The notes: generated by a model from the letters alone, not told the origin. DNA of 58,322 bases from Nostoc sp. S13 (GCF_029379315.1 NZ_JAQYWQ010000032.1:1-58322), one strand, 5' to 3'; counted from the stretch's first letter, positions 36,202 through 45,160 are shown. Numbers and translations are program-made.

Positions 36202-36627
36202 CTAAGAGATTTCCAAATTATCTACAAGCCGATCGCGAATTGCTTTGAGTCTGTCTTGAGTCTTAATTGGTTCTCGCGGTGCTGGTAATTCGGTATTAGG
36301 CCAGTTAGGTAAATTATTGCAGGGACATAACAACGTCGGCATCCCGACGTTTCGCGCGGCTACTGGCATATTGCAACGACCACAAGGCAGCATATCCCAT
36401 GCTGGTGTCAAGAGTTCAGCAATGGTTTCATGTGTACCCTCCAGGTAACAATCACCCGATTCCGGTGAGATAATTTTCTGCCAGCATTCTTCAAATTCTT
36501 CACTATAGCGATCGCCATTTAGCACCGATAGGGGCAAAAAGCTTGCCTTACCATTGCCCGTAATCACTTTCTTACCCAACTGGAACCAGTAGGCAAGATA
36601 TCCTCTAACTTCTTGTTTGGTTGCCAT
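36202..36627 (-). CDS. Conserved cyanobacterial protein with a Cys-rich motif
   Basis: 141 residues, soluble. CGRCNMPV followed about 15 residues later by CPC could bind zinc. The N-terminal half (YLAYWFQLGKKVI, CWQKIISP) looks helical. It lies 76 bp after cobU on the same strand, with TTTTAGA repeats in the spacer, so it may be co-transcribed. Function not recognised. Confidence 0.65.
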   Translation of the reverse strand: MATKQEVRGYLAYWFQLGKKVITGNGKASFLPLSVLNGDRYSEEFEECWQKIISPESGDCYLEGTHETIAELLTPAWDMLPCGRCNMPVAARNVGMPTLLCPCNNLPNWPNTELPAPREPIKTQDRLKAIRDRLVDNLEIS

Positions 36628-36703
36628 AATACAATTTTAGATTTTAGACTTCGGCTTTGCTCAGTCGAACGATTTTAGATTTTAGATTAATTTGAATCAA
36701 GAG

Positions 36704-37279
36704 TTAAGAATTTTGACTCCTGAATGTTCCGGCATCACCTCTATTTGGTAATGGATAACCAAGGATGCTGAGATTGAGAACATGACCACCAGTAACTAAA
36801 TAAACAGTATCGCTGAGTACACCCAGCTGGCGCACAAAAGAACCCAGGCGATCGCGGAACGTCCTCCCCAGAGGATAAGCTGGTATCACACCCCAACCCA
36901 CCTCTTCTGCTACAAACACCATATCAGCAGCAACCAGCTCTACCGTCTCTAACAACTCTGCAAGGATGTTTTCCCAGCTAGATTCATCCTGTTCCAGGAG
37001 ATTAGCAACCCAAGTTCCTAAAGAATCAACTAAAAGGCAGGTATAAGGTTTGGCATCGGCGAGGGTAGCAGACAGTTCTACAGGTACAGATAAAGTTACC
37101 CAGTCTTGGGGACGACGTTGTTGGTGTTCTAAAATGCGTTGATGCCATTCTTGATCATCTGGGTTATCAGTGGCTGTTGCTACGTAAACAACTGCTTTTC
37201 CTGACTGCATGGCCAGAGTTTCTGCCCATTCACTTTTACCAGATCGTGCTGGCCCTGTTACTAAGATGATTTTACCCAA
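36704..37279 (-). CDS. cobU: Adenosylcobinamide kinase / adenosylcobinamide-phosphate guanylyltransferase
   Basis: 191 residues, about the normal CobU/CobP length. The Walker A loop is GPARSGKSEWAE (residues 7-18). A Walker B-like region lies in YTCLLVDSLGTWVANLL, and the C-terminal half has VAEEVGWGVIPAYPLGRTFRDRLG, where the family binds GTP. It phosphorylates adenosylcobinamide and transfers GMP in late cobalamin synthesis. No cobalamin riboswitch is evident upstream. Confidence 0.94.
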   Translation of the reverse strand: MGKIILVTGPARSGKSEWAETLAMQSGKAVVYVATATDNPDDQEWHQRILEHQQRRPQDWVTLSVPVELSATLADAKPYTCLLVDSLGTWVANLLEQDESSWENILAELLETVELVAADMVFVAEEVGWGVIPAYPLGRTFRDRLGSFVRQLGVLSDTVYLVTGGHVLNLSILGYPLPNRGDAGTFRSQNS

Positions 37280-37500
37280 AGTTGTTTCCTGACTATTTTA
37301 ACAATATTTCTACGGTTGCAATTTATCACCGCAGTTTTTTACTTCATTGGTGAGATTTTTGATTTTAAATAACTTTTAAGAGATAAAATTAGCACCAGCA
37401 TCATTAATGCTCTAACTGGCAAAAGCCAAAAATCCCAACAACCCAACCCCATTCTTAATTATTTAATACCACTGGGTACAGCAAACTTTAGGATGTCTTT

Positions 37501-38328
37501 ATGAACGCAGGCTTAAAACGCATAGAAGCAACTCTACATGATTTAGGGAATCGCGGCACTGCCTCTGCCGCCGAAACAGGTGATTCGACGACAAAACGAC
37601 CTTTCTCTTTTAGAATCAGCGTCGGAGCCAACGAACCCACAGAAAGTACACAAACTCCATCCTCAGAGGATGGGCAACTCAATACACAAGGACAAACAGT
37701 TGACTTAGGCAAAAATACTGAGAGGGATTATCCCCCTGAACAAAATTTCTTTCCTCACCATGACTCTGTGCAGACCTTTCAAGCAGAAGAGAATGGTAGC
37801 AAAACACCCAGCTTACCTAAGTTGAAAACTCCGAGCTTTAGTAGCCATCGCCACGGTGCTAATCCAGCATTGGCGATGAATCTATTACAAGAAATTCAGG
37901 AAACTGTCGCCGGTTGGCAAACAGAATTACAAAATATTTTGAAGCAAATTCAGGATATTTACTTAGAAGGGCCAATTGTCAATGGCTGGTTAGAATCAAA
38001 TCCCCAGGAAGCAGAAGCGGGAGGAACCGCAACACTGCGCCATGCAGAAGTTGACCACCTGATGAACTACGTAGAAGAAATTTGCGCCACTGGTGGGAAA
38101 GTATCATATCAATCATCTATTACTGGCTATCGCCTCTGTGGGGTGGACGATGCTGGTAAAGTCTGGTCGCGCCCATGTCCATCTGATCAGGTTCCCAGTG
38201 TTAGTATGGCGATCGCTCGTTATCAAAAGTTACGTCAACTGTTAGGGCGCAAGCAATCCTTGGAAACCCGCCTTAGTCAACTAGCCCAAACTCTTGTAGT
38301 TTTACACAGTCATATTCAGCAAACGTGA
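37501..38328 (+). CDS. Conserved cyanobacterial protein of unknown function
   Basis: 275 residues, divergent from cobU. Residues 20-120 are low-complexity and polar (Ser/Thr/Glu/Pro-rich) and probably disordered. Residues 120-275 are globular: a coiled-coil-like helix (LLQEIQETVAGWQTELQNILKQ), then YLEGPIVNGWLES, a short beta region (YRLCGVDDAGKVWSRPCP) and a final helix pair (YQKLRQLLGRKQSLETRLSQL). No domain recognised. AGGATGTCTTT precedes the ATG. Confidence 0.7.
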   Translation: MNAGLKRIEATLHDLGNRGTASAAETGDSTTKRPFSFRISVGANEPTESTQTPSSEDGQLNTQGQTVDLGKNTERDYPPEQNFFPHHDSVQTFQAEENGSKTPSLPKLKTPSFSSHRHGANPALAMNLLQEIQETVAGWQTELQNILKQIQDIYLEGPIVNGWLESNPQEAEAGGTATLRHAEVDHLMNYVEEICATGGKVSYQSSITGYRLCGVDDAGKVWSRPCPSDQVPSVSMAIARYQKLRQLLGRKQSLETRLSQLAQTLVVLHSHIQQT

Positions 38329-38482
38329 AGTTTTAAAGATTATTTCCGAAGAAACTCGGTTGGTGGGTAAGTAACTTTTGGTTTAGATTAACTTTCAGTA
38401 GTTGTGCCTTGGATTTAAGATTTTAATCTAAAATCGTTCGACTGAGCGACTTGCCTTGAGCGTCCCTTGCGCGTCTGGTAGA

Positions 38483-38550
38483 GAAGCCGACTTGTGCCGA
38501 GCGAAGCCGATTTGTGCCGAGCGAAGCCGATTTGTGCCGAGCGAAGCCGA
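38483..38550. repeat. 20-bp tandem repeat, three and a half copies
   Basis: GAAGCCGATTTGTGCCGAGC is repeated at 38483, 38503 and 38523 (the first with one change), with a partial fourth at 38543. It lies between the unknown gene and the first GT2 gene and is much more GC-rich than its surroundings. Confidence 0.85.
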
Positions 38551-38595
38551 GGTAAAGGAGCCGAAGTTCCAAATCTCAAATCCTAAATTAAATCT

Positions 38596-39528
38596 ATGCC
38601 AGACACCCAAATCTCTGCCATTATCTGTACCCACAATCGAGATACCTATTTAGGAGCTGCAATTGATAGTCTTTTAGGGCAGGATTTTGCTGCTGACTTT
38701 GAAATTGTAGTAGTTGATAATGGGTCTAGCGATCGCACCCGTGAGGTTGTAGAACAAAGAAGCCATAATCCGCGCCTAAAGTATGTCTTTGAACCCACTA
38801 TTGGTTTATCTGTCGCCCGCAACACGGGTGCAAAAGTAGCTAGTAGTGATATTTTGGCTTATCTCGATGACGATGCCGTTGCCTGCGATCGCTGGCTACA
38901 AGTTTTATATTTTGCCTATTACAATAATTCTAAACTAGCGATCGCAGGTGGCAAAGTCACTCTCATCTGGCCCCCAGGAATCCAGCAACCACGGTGGCTA
39001 TCTCCAGGGTTAGCTGCAAATCTGGGTGCATACGACTTGGGTGACATTACTATATACATTGAGCAACCTGGCTCAACACCCAGAGGCTTAAATTACTCCA
39101 TCCGCCGCAGTTTCCTAGAAGAAATTGGCGGTTTTGATATTCATCTTGGTCGAGTCGGGAAAAATCTCTTATCAAATGAAGAACTGCAAATGACCGAATT
39201 TGCCCTACAGCGTGGTTGGCAAGTCGCTTATCTTCCCGAAGCGCTAGTCGCTCACAATGTTGCTCCAGAGCGCCTCCAACGGTCCTGGTTTTTAAACCGA
39301 GGCTGGTGGCAGGGTATCAGTGAATGCTATCGAGAACAACTCGCTGGTAAAGCTGGTATCGCTCAGTTGCACCGAGGTAGCGAACGGTTTGTGCTCGGCT
39401 TATATAAGGCATTGCAATATTTCTCTGATCCAGCAGAACGGTTTGACAAACTTGTTTATGCTTACGGTCAGATTGGTTACTTAAATGCTGCTATTCAGGG
39501 TCTTTTATTTACATCAAATAAGAAATAA
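38596..39528 (+). CDS. Family 2 glycosyltransferase
   Basis: 310 residues, GT-A fold. SAIICTHNRDTYLGAAI at the N-terminus, VVDNGSSDRT for the nucleotide, and LAYLDDDAVACDRW with the metal-binding DxD. The RGLNYSIRRSFLEEIGGFD acceptor-side motif follows. The C-terminal 100 residues are helical and likely membrane-associated. It is the first of three adjacent surface-polysaccharide genes. Confidence 0.9.
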   Translation: MPDTQISAIICTHNRDTYLGAAIDSLLGQDFAADFEIVVVDNGSSDRTREVVEQRSHNPRLKYVFEPTIGLSVARNTGAKVASSDILAYLDDDAVACDRWLQVLYFAYYNNSKLAIAGGKVTLIWPPGIQQPRWLSPGLAANLGAYDLGDITIYIEQPGSTPRGLNYSIRRSFLEEIGGFDIHLGRVGKNLLSNEELQMTEFALQRGWQVAYLPEALVAHNVAPERLQRSWFLNRGWWQGISECYREQLAGKAGIAQLHRGSERFVLGLYKALQYFSDPAERFDKLVYAYGQIGYLNAAIQGLLFTSNKK

Positions 39529-39544
39529 CCTAATTTATACTCAT

Positions 39545-40501
39545 ATGTCATCTAAAATACCAGTTTCAGTTCTAATTCCGGCAAAAAACGAACAACTAAA
39601 CTTGCCTGCCTGCCTAGCTAGCCTCATCAGAGCAGATGAAATATTTCTAGTAGATTCTCAAAGTACCGATAACAGCATTGAAATTGCTAAAAGTCACGAT
39701 GTAAATGTCGTACAATTCGACTTCAATGGACGCTGGCCTAAAAAGAAAAATTGGTCTTTAGATAATCTCCCTTTTCGCAACGAATGGGTGCTAATTGTAG
39801 ATTGCGATGAGCGTATCCCCCCCGAACTTTGGGAAGAAATTGACCAAGTAATTCAAAACAAAGAATATACAGGTTATTATCTTAACCGTCGCGTATTTTT
39901 CTTAGGAAAATGGATTCGCTATGGTGGGAAATATCCCGATTGGAATTTACGTTTGTTTCAACATAAAAATGGTCGCTACGAAAATCTACATACAGAAGAC
40001 ATTCCCAATACTGGTGATAACGAAGTTCATGAACATGTGATTTTGCAGGGGAAAGTTGGGTATCTCAAAAATGATATGCTTCACGAAGATTTCCGCGATC
40101 TTTACCACTGGTTAGAACGACACAACCGCTATTCCAACTGGGAAGCTAGTGTTTATTTTAATATTCTCGCAGGTAAAGATGATAGCGGTACCATCAGTGC
40201 CAAACTATTTGGTGATGCCGTGCAACGCAAGCGCTTTTTGAAAAAAGTGTGGGTACACCTGCCATTTAAACCCTTTTTGCGGTTTATTTTGTTTTATATT
40301 ATTCAACGCGGTTTTTTAGATGGCAAAGCCGGATATACCTATGCACGCTTGCTGAGTCAATATGAATATCAAATTGGCGTTAAACTTTACGAATTACGCA
40401 ACTGTGGTGGTCACTTAAATACTGCAACTACTCAAAAGGAAGGAGATGAGGAGCAGGGGAGCAGAGGAACAGAGGAAAAGCTATTGACTATTGACTCCTA
40501 A
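39545..40501 (+). CDS. Family 2 glycosyltransferase, WaaE-like
   Basis: 318 residues from the ATG at 39545, 17 bp after the previous stop. VSVLIPAKNEQLNLPACL, LVDSQSTDNSIEIA, the KKKNWSLDNL segment and the metal site LIVDCDERIPPELW fit the WaaE/KdtX-like subgroup (LPS core beta-1,4-glucosyltransferases). The C-terminal amphipathic region (FLRFILFYIIQRGFLDG) would attach it to the membrane. The last 25 or so residues (EGDEEQGSRGTEEKL) are read from repeat-like sequence. Confidence 0.88.
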   Translation: MSSKIPVSVLIPAKNEQLNLPACLASLIRADEIFLVDSQSTDNSIEIAKSHDVNVVQFDFNGRWPKKKNWSLDNLPFRNEWVLIVDCDERIPPELWEEIDQVIQNKEYTGYYLNRRVFFLGKWIRYGGKYPDWNLRLFQHKNGRYENLHTEDIPNTGDNEVHEHVILQGKVGYLKNDMLHEDFRDLYHWLERHNRYSNWEASVYFNILAGKDDSGTISAKLFGDAVQRKRFLKKVWVHLPFKPFLRFILFYIIQRGFLDGKAGYTYARLLSQYEYQIGVKLYELRNCGGHLNTATTQKEGDEEQGSRGTEEKLLTIDS

Positions 40502-40600
40502 CTCTGCCAATTTTAGATTTTGAATTTTGGATTTTGGATTCAAGGAAAAATTTAAAATCTAAATATAGTTCGATTGAGCGCTCACGCCGAAGTCTAAGAC

Positions 40601-40738
40601 GATGTTTTAAAAGGGTCTTTTGCTCTCATAGTTAGCACAGCGAAGTATCTCAGTGCATAGCTAAAACCTTAATGTTTTCATCGCACTTAACCCAGTGGTG
40701 AATAGCAAAATTATACCTTTCAGGACTTTTAAAACATC
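40601..40738. repeat. Palindromic element with GATGTTTTAAAAG ends
   Basis: GATGTTTTAAAAG at 40601 and CTTTTAAAACATC ending at 40738 are a perfect 13-bp inverted pair around 112 bp. The right end (CTTTTAAAACATCCTCT) matches the right end of the element at 53465-53638. It lies in the spacer before the WcaF-like gene and is flanked by TTTTAGA repeats. Confidence 0.7.
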
Positions 40739-40771
40739 CTCTAAAATCTAAAATCTAAAATCTAAAATTGA

Positions 40772-41362
40772 ATGACTAATGACCAACCTTTCGTAGATTT
40801 ACGCAAATATGACCAATCTTGGTTTGACCGGGGTCGTCCAGGTTGGTATATTTTATTATGGTGGTTTGTACAAGCGATCGCCTTTAGCATTACTCCTCAA
40901 CCCTTAAATATTCTCCGTTGTGCTTTGCTACGATTATTTGGCGCTCGTATCGGCAAAGGCGTATTAATTCGACCCACCGCCCGCTTTACCTACCCTTGGA
41001 AAGTCACCATTGGTAACTACAGTTGGATTGGAGATAACGTAGTTTTATACAGCCTCGATCAGATTCGCATCGGTGAACACTGCGTAATTTCCCAAAAAAG
41101 TTACCTATGTACTGGTAGTCATGATTTCCAAGATCCGGCTTTTGGGTTGAAAACAGCGAGTATCACCATTGACAATGGTGCATGGGTGGCAGCAGATTGT
41201 TTTATTGGGCCGGGAGTGCAAATCGGGGCTAATGCCGTGATTGGCGCTCGTAGTAGTGTTTTTACTAATATGCCCTCTGGGCAGGTTTGTTGGGGAAGCC
41301 CATGTCGTCCCAAGACGGTTCGGATAAAACTTGATCCCCATTCATCTCCATCTGCCTTCTGA
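40772..41362 (+). CDS. WcaF-like sugar O-acetyltransferase (left-handed beta-helix)
   Basis: 196 residues. Hexapeptide repeats run from about residue 60 to 180 (IGKGVLIRPTARF, VTIGNYSWIGDNVVLYS, IRIGEHCVISQ, VWIGPGVQIGANAVIGA-like turns). The trimer active-site His is in LCTGSHDF, a WcaF/NodL/maltose-acetyltransferase signature. It would acetylate a sugar of an exopolysaccharide, with acetyl-CoA. It follows two glycosyltransferase genes on the same strand. Confidence 0.9.
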   Translation: MTNDQPFVDLRKYDQSWFDRGRPGWYILLWWFVQAIAFSITPQPLNILRCALLRLFGARIGKGVLIRPTARFTYPWKVTIGNYSWIGDNVVLYSLDQIRIGEHCVISQKSYLCTGSHDFQDPAFGLKTASITIDNGAWVAADCFIGPGVQIGANAVIGARSSVFTNMPSGQVCWGSPCRPKTVRIKLDPHSSPSAF

Positions 41363-41428
41363 ATCCCAAACCAATACACTAAGAGCAGTGGTAATATGTT
41401 TTCATGGCTGCTCTAATCCTTGCTATTG

Positions 41429-41917
41429 ATGAACAAACTATTGGATGAAACGCTGTCAATCAAAATTGCTGAAAGCATAAACAGCAGAGCTAGCACTCCG
41501 TTTGATAATGCTTACAAAGCAGCATTGTCCACTGAGGGAGCAAGATATATTCAGGGATTTTTAGCTTTTCCTGGGAAGCCATACAGACCGATTGAACACA
41601 GTTGGATTGAGCTAGACGATATTTCGGACAATAACTCCCTTGTACGCATTATCGATCCCACATTACCGCACCTAAACAAAAATCCCCAAGAACTCTGGTA
41701 TTTTGCAGCACAAAGGCTGACCGTTAAAAAACTGAAAGCCATCATTGAAGAATCAAAGGAAGATTATCCAGAAGATGATCCATTACCAATCTATGGTGAG
41801 CCACCTTATGAATATTACGGTGATGTAATGTTAGGTGGTCAAGACTATTTAGCAGCATATCAAGCCGCAGAGGCTAAGTGCAGAGAAATCAACGAACTTA
41901 ACCCTGAGAGAAACTAA
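41429..41917 (+). CDS. Hypothetical protein
   Basis: 162 residues from the ATG at 41429; an upstream TTG at 41420 is possible. Soluble. It contains GARYIQGFLAFPGKPYRPIEHSWIEL followed by DPTLP, a pattern seen in small uncharacterised proteins that handle or mimic papain-like folds, but I cannot place it. The C-terminus is Tyr/Glu/Asp-rich (YGEPPYEYYGDVM). Codon use is like its neighbours. Function unknown. Confidence 0.6.
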   Translation: MNKLLDETLSIKIAESINSRASTPFDNAYKAALSTEGARYIQGFLAFPGKPYRPIEHSWIELDDISDNNSLVRIIDPTLPHLNKNPQELWYFAAQRLTVKKLKAIIEESKEDYPEDDPLPIYGEPPYEYYGDVMLGGQDYLAAYQAAEAKCREINELNPERN

Positions 41918-42194
41918 CAAAAGTGAATTAATTGAAGAAGAATTCAGAAGTCAGAATTCAGGAGTCAGAATCAAGACGCTCTCTACGAGACGCTAAAAGC
42001 GAACGCGGACACGAGAAAGCGTGACGCTATCAGTCGGGGATTAAGACCCGCGACTACGAAAGTTGACCACAAAACAAGAAAATTTGGTGGGGGTCTTAAA
42101 CGCCGATTATTCATCCACCAGTCGTACAGAATTCATTCTGAATTCTGACGACTGGCACCTTTATTCTGTTCGGTAATTCGTAATTACGAATTAT
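41918..42194. repeat. Repeat-filled spacer with two palindromes
   Basis: The spacer opens with GAATTCAGA-type heptamers (about 41939-41970) and a GAGACGCT repeat. TCGGGGATTAAGACCC (42034) is inverted as GGGTCTTAAACGCCGA (ending 42106). A strong hairpin at 42118-42155, CCAGTCGT...ACGACTGG with GAATTC inside, follows. The hairpin lies between two convergent genes and could terminate both. Confidence 0.6.
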
Positions 42195-42590
42195 TTAATA
42201 CGATTTACCATCGCTGCCAAAGTATTCCCGATAGGCACAAATTTTTTCTCCCCGAATATCCCAGGAAACCGCTAAACGATTTTTGTAAGGTTCTCCCAAC
42301 AAACGTCCCTCATCCCGAAACTCAAAAATAACGGTTGTGTCATTGCTAGTAAAACGGTCTAGAGTCAGGGTGAGTCCGCCTTGGAATGATTCAGAAACGT
42401 ACTCGAAAAACTCTCTAGCTCGTTCTTTTCCCACATTTAACCCGTGGAATTTCCCCACAGGAAACCAAAGGGTAAAATCTTCTGTGAGCATATCTAGAAA
42501 TGCTTCCCAATTTCCTGTTGCTAGACCATGCGTAAAATGCTCAAATGCCTGTTGAGCAACTTTTAAAGTATTTTCTGAATCTTGTGTCAT
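42195..42590 (-). CDS. SnoaL-like (NTF2 superfamily) protein
   Basis: 131 residues from the ATG at 42590 (GAGGTGAGA directly upstream). The cone-shaped NTF2 fold shows as AFEHFTHGLATGNWEAFLDMLTEDFTLWFP, GKERAREFFEY, and TVIFEFRDEGRLLG...RLAVSWDIRGEKICAYREYFG. Members are cyclases, isomerases or stress proteins. It lies directly downstream of the quinone oxidoreductase gene on the same strand, so a joint redox or detoxification role is possible but unproven. Confidence 0.85.
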   Translation of the reverse strand: MTQDSENTLKVAQQAFEHFTHGLATGNWEAFLDMLTEDFTLWFPVGKFHGLNVGKERAREFFEYVSESFQGGLTLTLDRFTSNDTTVIFEFRDEGRLLGEPYKNRLAVSWDIRGEKICAYREYFGSDGKSY

Positions 42591-42627
42591 TCTCACCTCA
42601 ACCGGATATAAACTAATATCGTGTTAC

Positions 42628-43635
42628 TTAAAATCTCACAACCACTTTGCCACAATTCTGACCACTGAGCAGATATTCTACAGCGTCAGGTATTGATTCT
42701 ATGCCTTGAAACTGTGTTGGATCAACGGCAATTTTAAGTTTGTCTGTGTAAAACAGGTTTAAGAGGCGATCGCGTGCCTCTGGTATATATTCTTTATAAT
42801 GAGGCATGAGAAAGGCTCTCACAGAAGCAGATTTCCAAAATAGCTGCTGATAGATGCGTGGTTGTGTAATTTGTTGTACATTATTTGCGTATTCGGAGAT
42901 AAAACCAACCACTACTAAACGTCCCCCCATTGCCAAGTTTTCAACGCAAGTATCAAATACGGCTTTACCTACACACTCAAAAATGAGATTAATCCCATTG
43001 GGGTATTCTTGCTTAAGGATTTGATTGAGATTTTCAGTGCGATAATTGATAATGCGATCGCACCCTAATTCTCTCAATAACTTTGCCTTCGCCTCAGAAC
43101 TACAAGTCCCAATGACATGATTACCAGCTAACTTTGCCAATTGCACCGCAATATGACCAGTTCCCCCTGCTGCGGCTGTCACTAAAACCACTTCATTACT
43201 TTTCATCTCTCCCACTTGTTCCAATGCCACCAAAGCTGATATAGCTGTAGGTATTAGTGTTAGTAACTCTGGCGTTGCTTCTTGCACCTTCATTGCTAAG
43301 TTTGCATCGATAACCTGATATTCTCGATAACCGCCACCACGCAATGTAGTTATGACAGCATCACCGATTTGAAAATCTTTGACATTTTCACCGATAGCGA
43401 CAACTTTTCCTACAGCTTCCACACCTAAATCAAAGGGAGGAATTGAGTTAACATAGGGAACATTACCACGACAAAGTAAGGTGTCAAAGCCACCGTTAAC
43501 GCCAGCAAATTTGTTTTGAATTAAAAGTTGACTAGCAGCAGGTTGTGAAATAGGAATCTCGACAACTTCAACAGCAAATTTAAAATCTGGATTTAGTTGC
43601 TTTGCGATTAACTTTCTATAGGTTGTTGGGTTCAT
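42628..43635 (-). CDS. Zinc-free MDR-family quinone oxidoreductase
   Basis: 335 residues, medium-chain dehydrogenase/reductase. GroES-like N-terminal domain (GVNGGFDTLLCRGNVP, PFDLGVEAVGKVVAIGENV), then an NADPH Rossmann domain with AAAGGTGHIAVQLAKLAGNHVIGT and the conserved ELGCDRIINYRTEN. No catalytic or structural zinc cysteines, so it is the quinone-oxidoreductase/enoyl-reductase branch. Substrate unknown. It likely shares a transcript with the SnoaL-like gene. Confidence 0.9.
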   Translation of the reverse strand: MNPTTYRKLIAKQLNPDFKFAVEVVEIPISQPAASQLLIQNKFAGVNGGFDTLLCRGNVPYVNSIPPFDLGVEAVGKVVAIGENVKDFQIGDAVITTLRGGGYREYQVIDANLAMKVQEATPELLTLIPTAISALVALEQVGEMKSNEVVLVTAAAGGTGHIAVQLAKLAGNHVIGTCSSEAKAKLLRELGCDRIINYRTENLNQILKQEYPNGINLIFECVGKAVFDTCVENLAMGGRLVVVGFISEYANNVQQITQPRIYQQLFWKSASVRAFLMPHYKEYIPEARDRLLNLFYTDKLKIAVDPTQFQGIESIPDAVEYLLSGQNCGKVVVRF

Positions 43636-43892
43636 ATCTAAATATTAGGTTTAGCTTATTACTCAATTATTCGTTTTAACGTAGATCGCAATCCTAAATA
43701 ATTCGTGAAAATCTCTATTAATTCTCGCTGCGGTTCGTTAGAAAAAATTATAATAAAGTCAGCGAACGCAGACTATTGGTTTTAAACCGTCGTGGTGCGC
43801 GGAGCACAACACAAGCAGAATAGGCAGGTTTTGATTGTGTAGCCGCGATTTCTAGTCTATTCGTGTCAACTTAAGCAAAACGAAACCATAAG

Positions 43893-43936
43893 ATGTATCA
43901 CTAAGAACATCAATCAAAATGTTCTTAGTGATACAT
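43893..43936. promoter_or_regulatory. Perfect 18-bp inverted repeat
   Basis: ATGTATCACTAAGAACAT (43893-43910) and ATGTTCTTAGTGATACAT (43919-43936) are perfectly complementary, with an 8-nt loop. It ends two bases before the ATG of a small open frame. It could be a transposon end, an operator or an mRNA hairpin. Confidence 0.5.
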
Positions 43937-43937
43937 T

Positions 43938-44048
43938 ATGAGTAGAAAACGTCTAGCGCCAAGGGAGAAGCACTGGCGTAAAGGGCTGTTCTTGTTAGGT
44001 ATTGCACTCAACACAGAAGCGCTATATTTGATGCTTTTGGGATATTGA
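43938..44048 (+). CDS. Possible 36-residue small membrane protein
   Basis: ATG 43938 opens a 36-codon frame that reads like a small membrane protein: a strongly basic N-terminus (MSRKRLAPREKHWRKG) followed by a hydrophobic stretch (LFLLGIALNTEALYLMLLGY). No ribosome binding site is seen and the region is repeat-rich, so it may be fortuitous. Confidence 0.3.
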   Translation: MSRKRLAPREKHWRKGLFLLGIALNTEALYLMLLGY

Positions 44049-44104
44049 CTACACCTACAAAGTCGGACAAACTCCCGCAGAAAATGAGATTGGAGTGCGA
44101 TGCT

Positions 44105-44298
44105 TGTCAACTTAAGCCAAAACTCTTTTAAAATCTCGTTTCCAGCCTCTGGCTGGAAATGCAGCTCCTAATGGCTCTGCCGCAAGTCTTGAGGCGGAGC
44201 CTCAATGAGGGGCATTCCCAGTCGGAGACTCTTAACGAGATAACGAGATAATCTGTTAAAAGCTGGTTCTAGGCTGGTTTTCACCTTAAGTTGACACC
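44105..44298 (+). mobile_element. GTGTCAACTTAAG element, copy C, with 16-bp flanking direct repeat
   Basis: Ends TGTCAACTTAAG (44105-44116) and CTTAAGTTGACACC (44285-44298). The core is like copy B (GCCTCTGGCTGG, GGCTCTGCCGC, GAGGCGGAGCCTC). GATTGGAGTGCGATGC occurs directly on both sides (about 44089-44104 and 44303-44318), consistent with a target duplication. Confidence 0.78.
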
Positions 44299-44429
44299 AA
44301 TGATTGGAGTGCGATGCCTTCTCTACCAGACGCTACGCGTAGCTTGCTTCCCCGTAGGGGTACGGTAAGCGCTTACGCCATCGCAAAGCGAATTTGACTA
44401 CAATCCTAAGAAAGAGCAGCAAAAACCTA

Positions 44430-45152
44430 ATGTCTAAAAAGTCCGATTCGCAGTTCCAAAATCTTTTTGCTTCACACAAATCAACCAACTGGGACGAAAG
44501 ATTAGCCCAAATAGCCTATCGCTTTAACCGAGAGTATCAAGGTGAAACCTTTGAACTCCCAACAGAAGTACAAGCGATGCCGATATTCCGAGAGTGGATT
44601 GGTGGAAGTTTCTCAGGGAGAATTGCTTCCCCTTTTTGGGAAATCGCTCAACCTCAAAAAAACCAGCACTGTATAGATATTGGCTGTGGTATCAGCTTTT
44701 TAATTTATCCTTGGCGGGATTGGCAAGCATTTTTTCATGGGCAAGAAATCAGTAATGTGGCACGCGATACCCTTAATTCTCGTGGCCCACAATTAAATTC
44801 CAAGCTGTTCAAAGGTGTTGAGTTAGGAGCAGCTGATCAGTTACACTACTCATCAGAGCAATTTGACCTGGCGATCGCAACCGGATTTAGCTGCTATTTT
44901 CCACTCGAATATTGGGATGCTGTACTGGCAGAAGTCAAACGAGTGTTAAAACCGGGTGGACATTTTGTGTTTGATGTTCTCAACCCAGAACAGCCGTTAG
45001 CAGAAGATTGGGCTGTTCTAGAAACCTATTTGGGGGCTGAGGTGTTTTTAGAGCCTGTTGCTAAGTGGGAAAAAACAATCAAAGCGGCTGGTGGTAAAGT
45101 AGTAGCGCAGAAATCAGGGGAATTATTTGAGTTGTATAAGGTACGGTTTTAA
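44430..45152 (+). CDS. SAM-dependent methyltransferase
   Basis: 240 residues from the ATG at 44430. The SAM motif is HCIDIGCGISFLIYPW, followed by an acidic strand end (GQEIS), then FDLAIATGFSCYF and VKRVLKPGGHFVFDVLNPEQP, as in Methyltransf_11-type enzymes. A non-conserved N-terminal helix region (60 residues) may bind the substrate. Substrate unknown. The upstream TTG frame runs through repeat sequence and is rejected as start. Confidence 0.85.
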   Translation: MSKKSDSQFQNLFASHKSTNWDERLAQIAYRFNREYQGETFELPTEVQAMPIFREWIGGSFSGRIASPFWEIAQPQKNQHCIDIGCGISFLIYPWRDWQAFFHGQEISNVARDTLNSRGPQLNSKLFKGVELGAADQLHYSSEQFDLAIATGFSCYFPLEYWDAVLAEVKRVLKPGGHFVFDVLNPEQPLAEDWAVLETYLGAEVFLEPVAKWEKTIKAAGGKVVAQKSGELFELYKVRF

Positions 45153-45160
45153 AAATACTA

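Larger units (their letters stand above)
43636..44429. other. Repeat-rich region between two genes
   Basis: Holds a solo GTGTCAACTTAAG end at 43863-43875, a perfect 18-bp hairpin (43893-43936), a small possible gene (43938-44048), element copy C (44105-44298) and CTTCTCTACCAGACGCT-type repeats (44321-44385). Confidence 0.7.

Noticed and set aside
36700..37500. Cobalamin riboswitch upstream of cobU
   Set aside because: The 220-bp region shows no B12-box-like sequence or long conserved stems.
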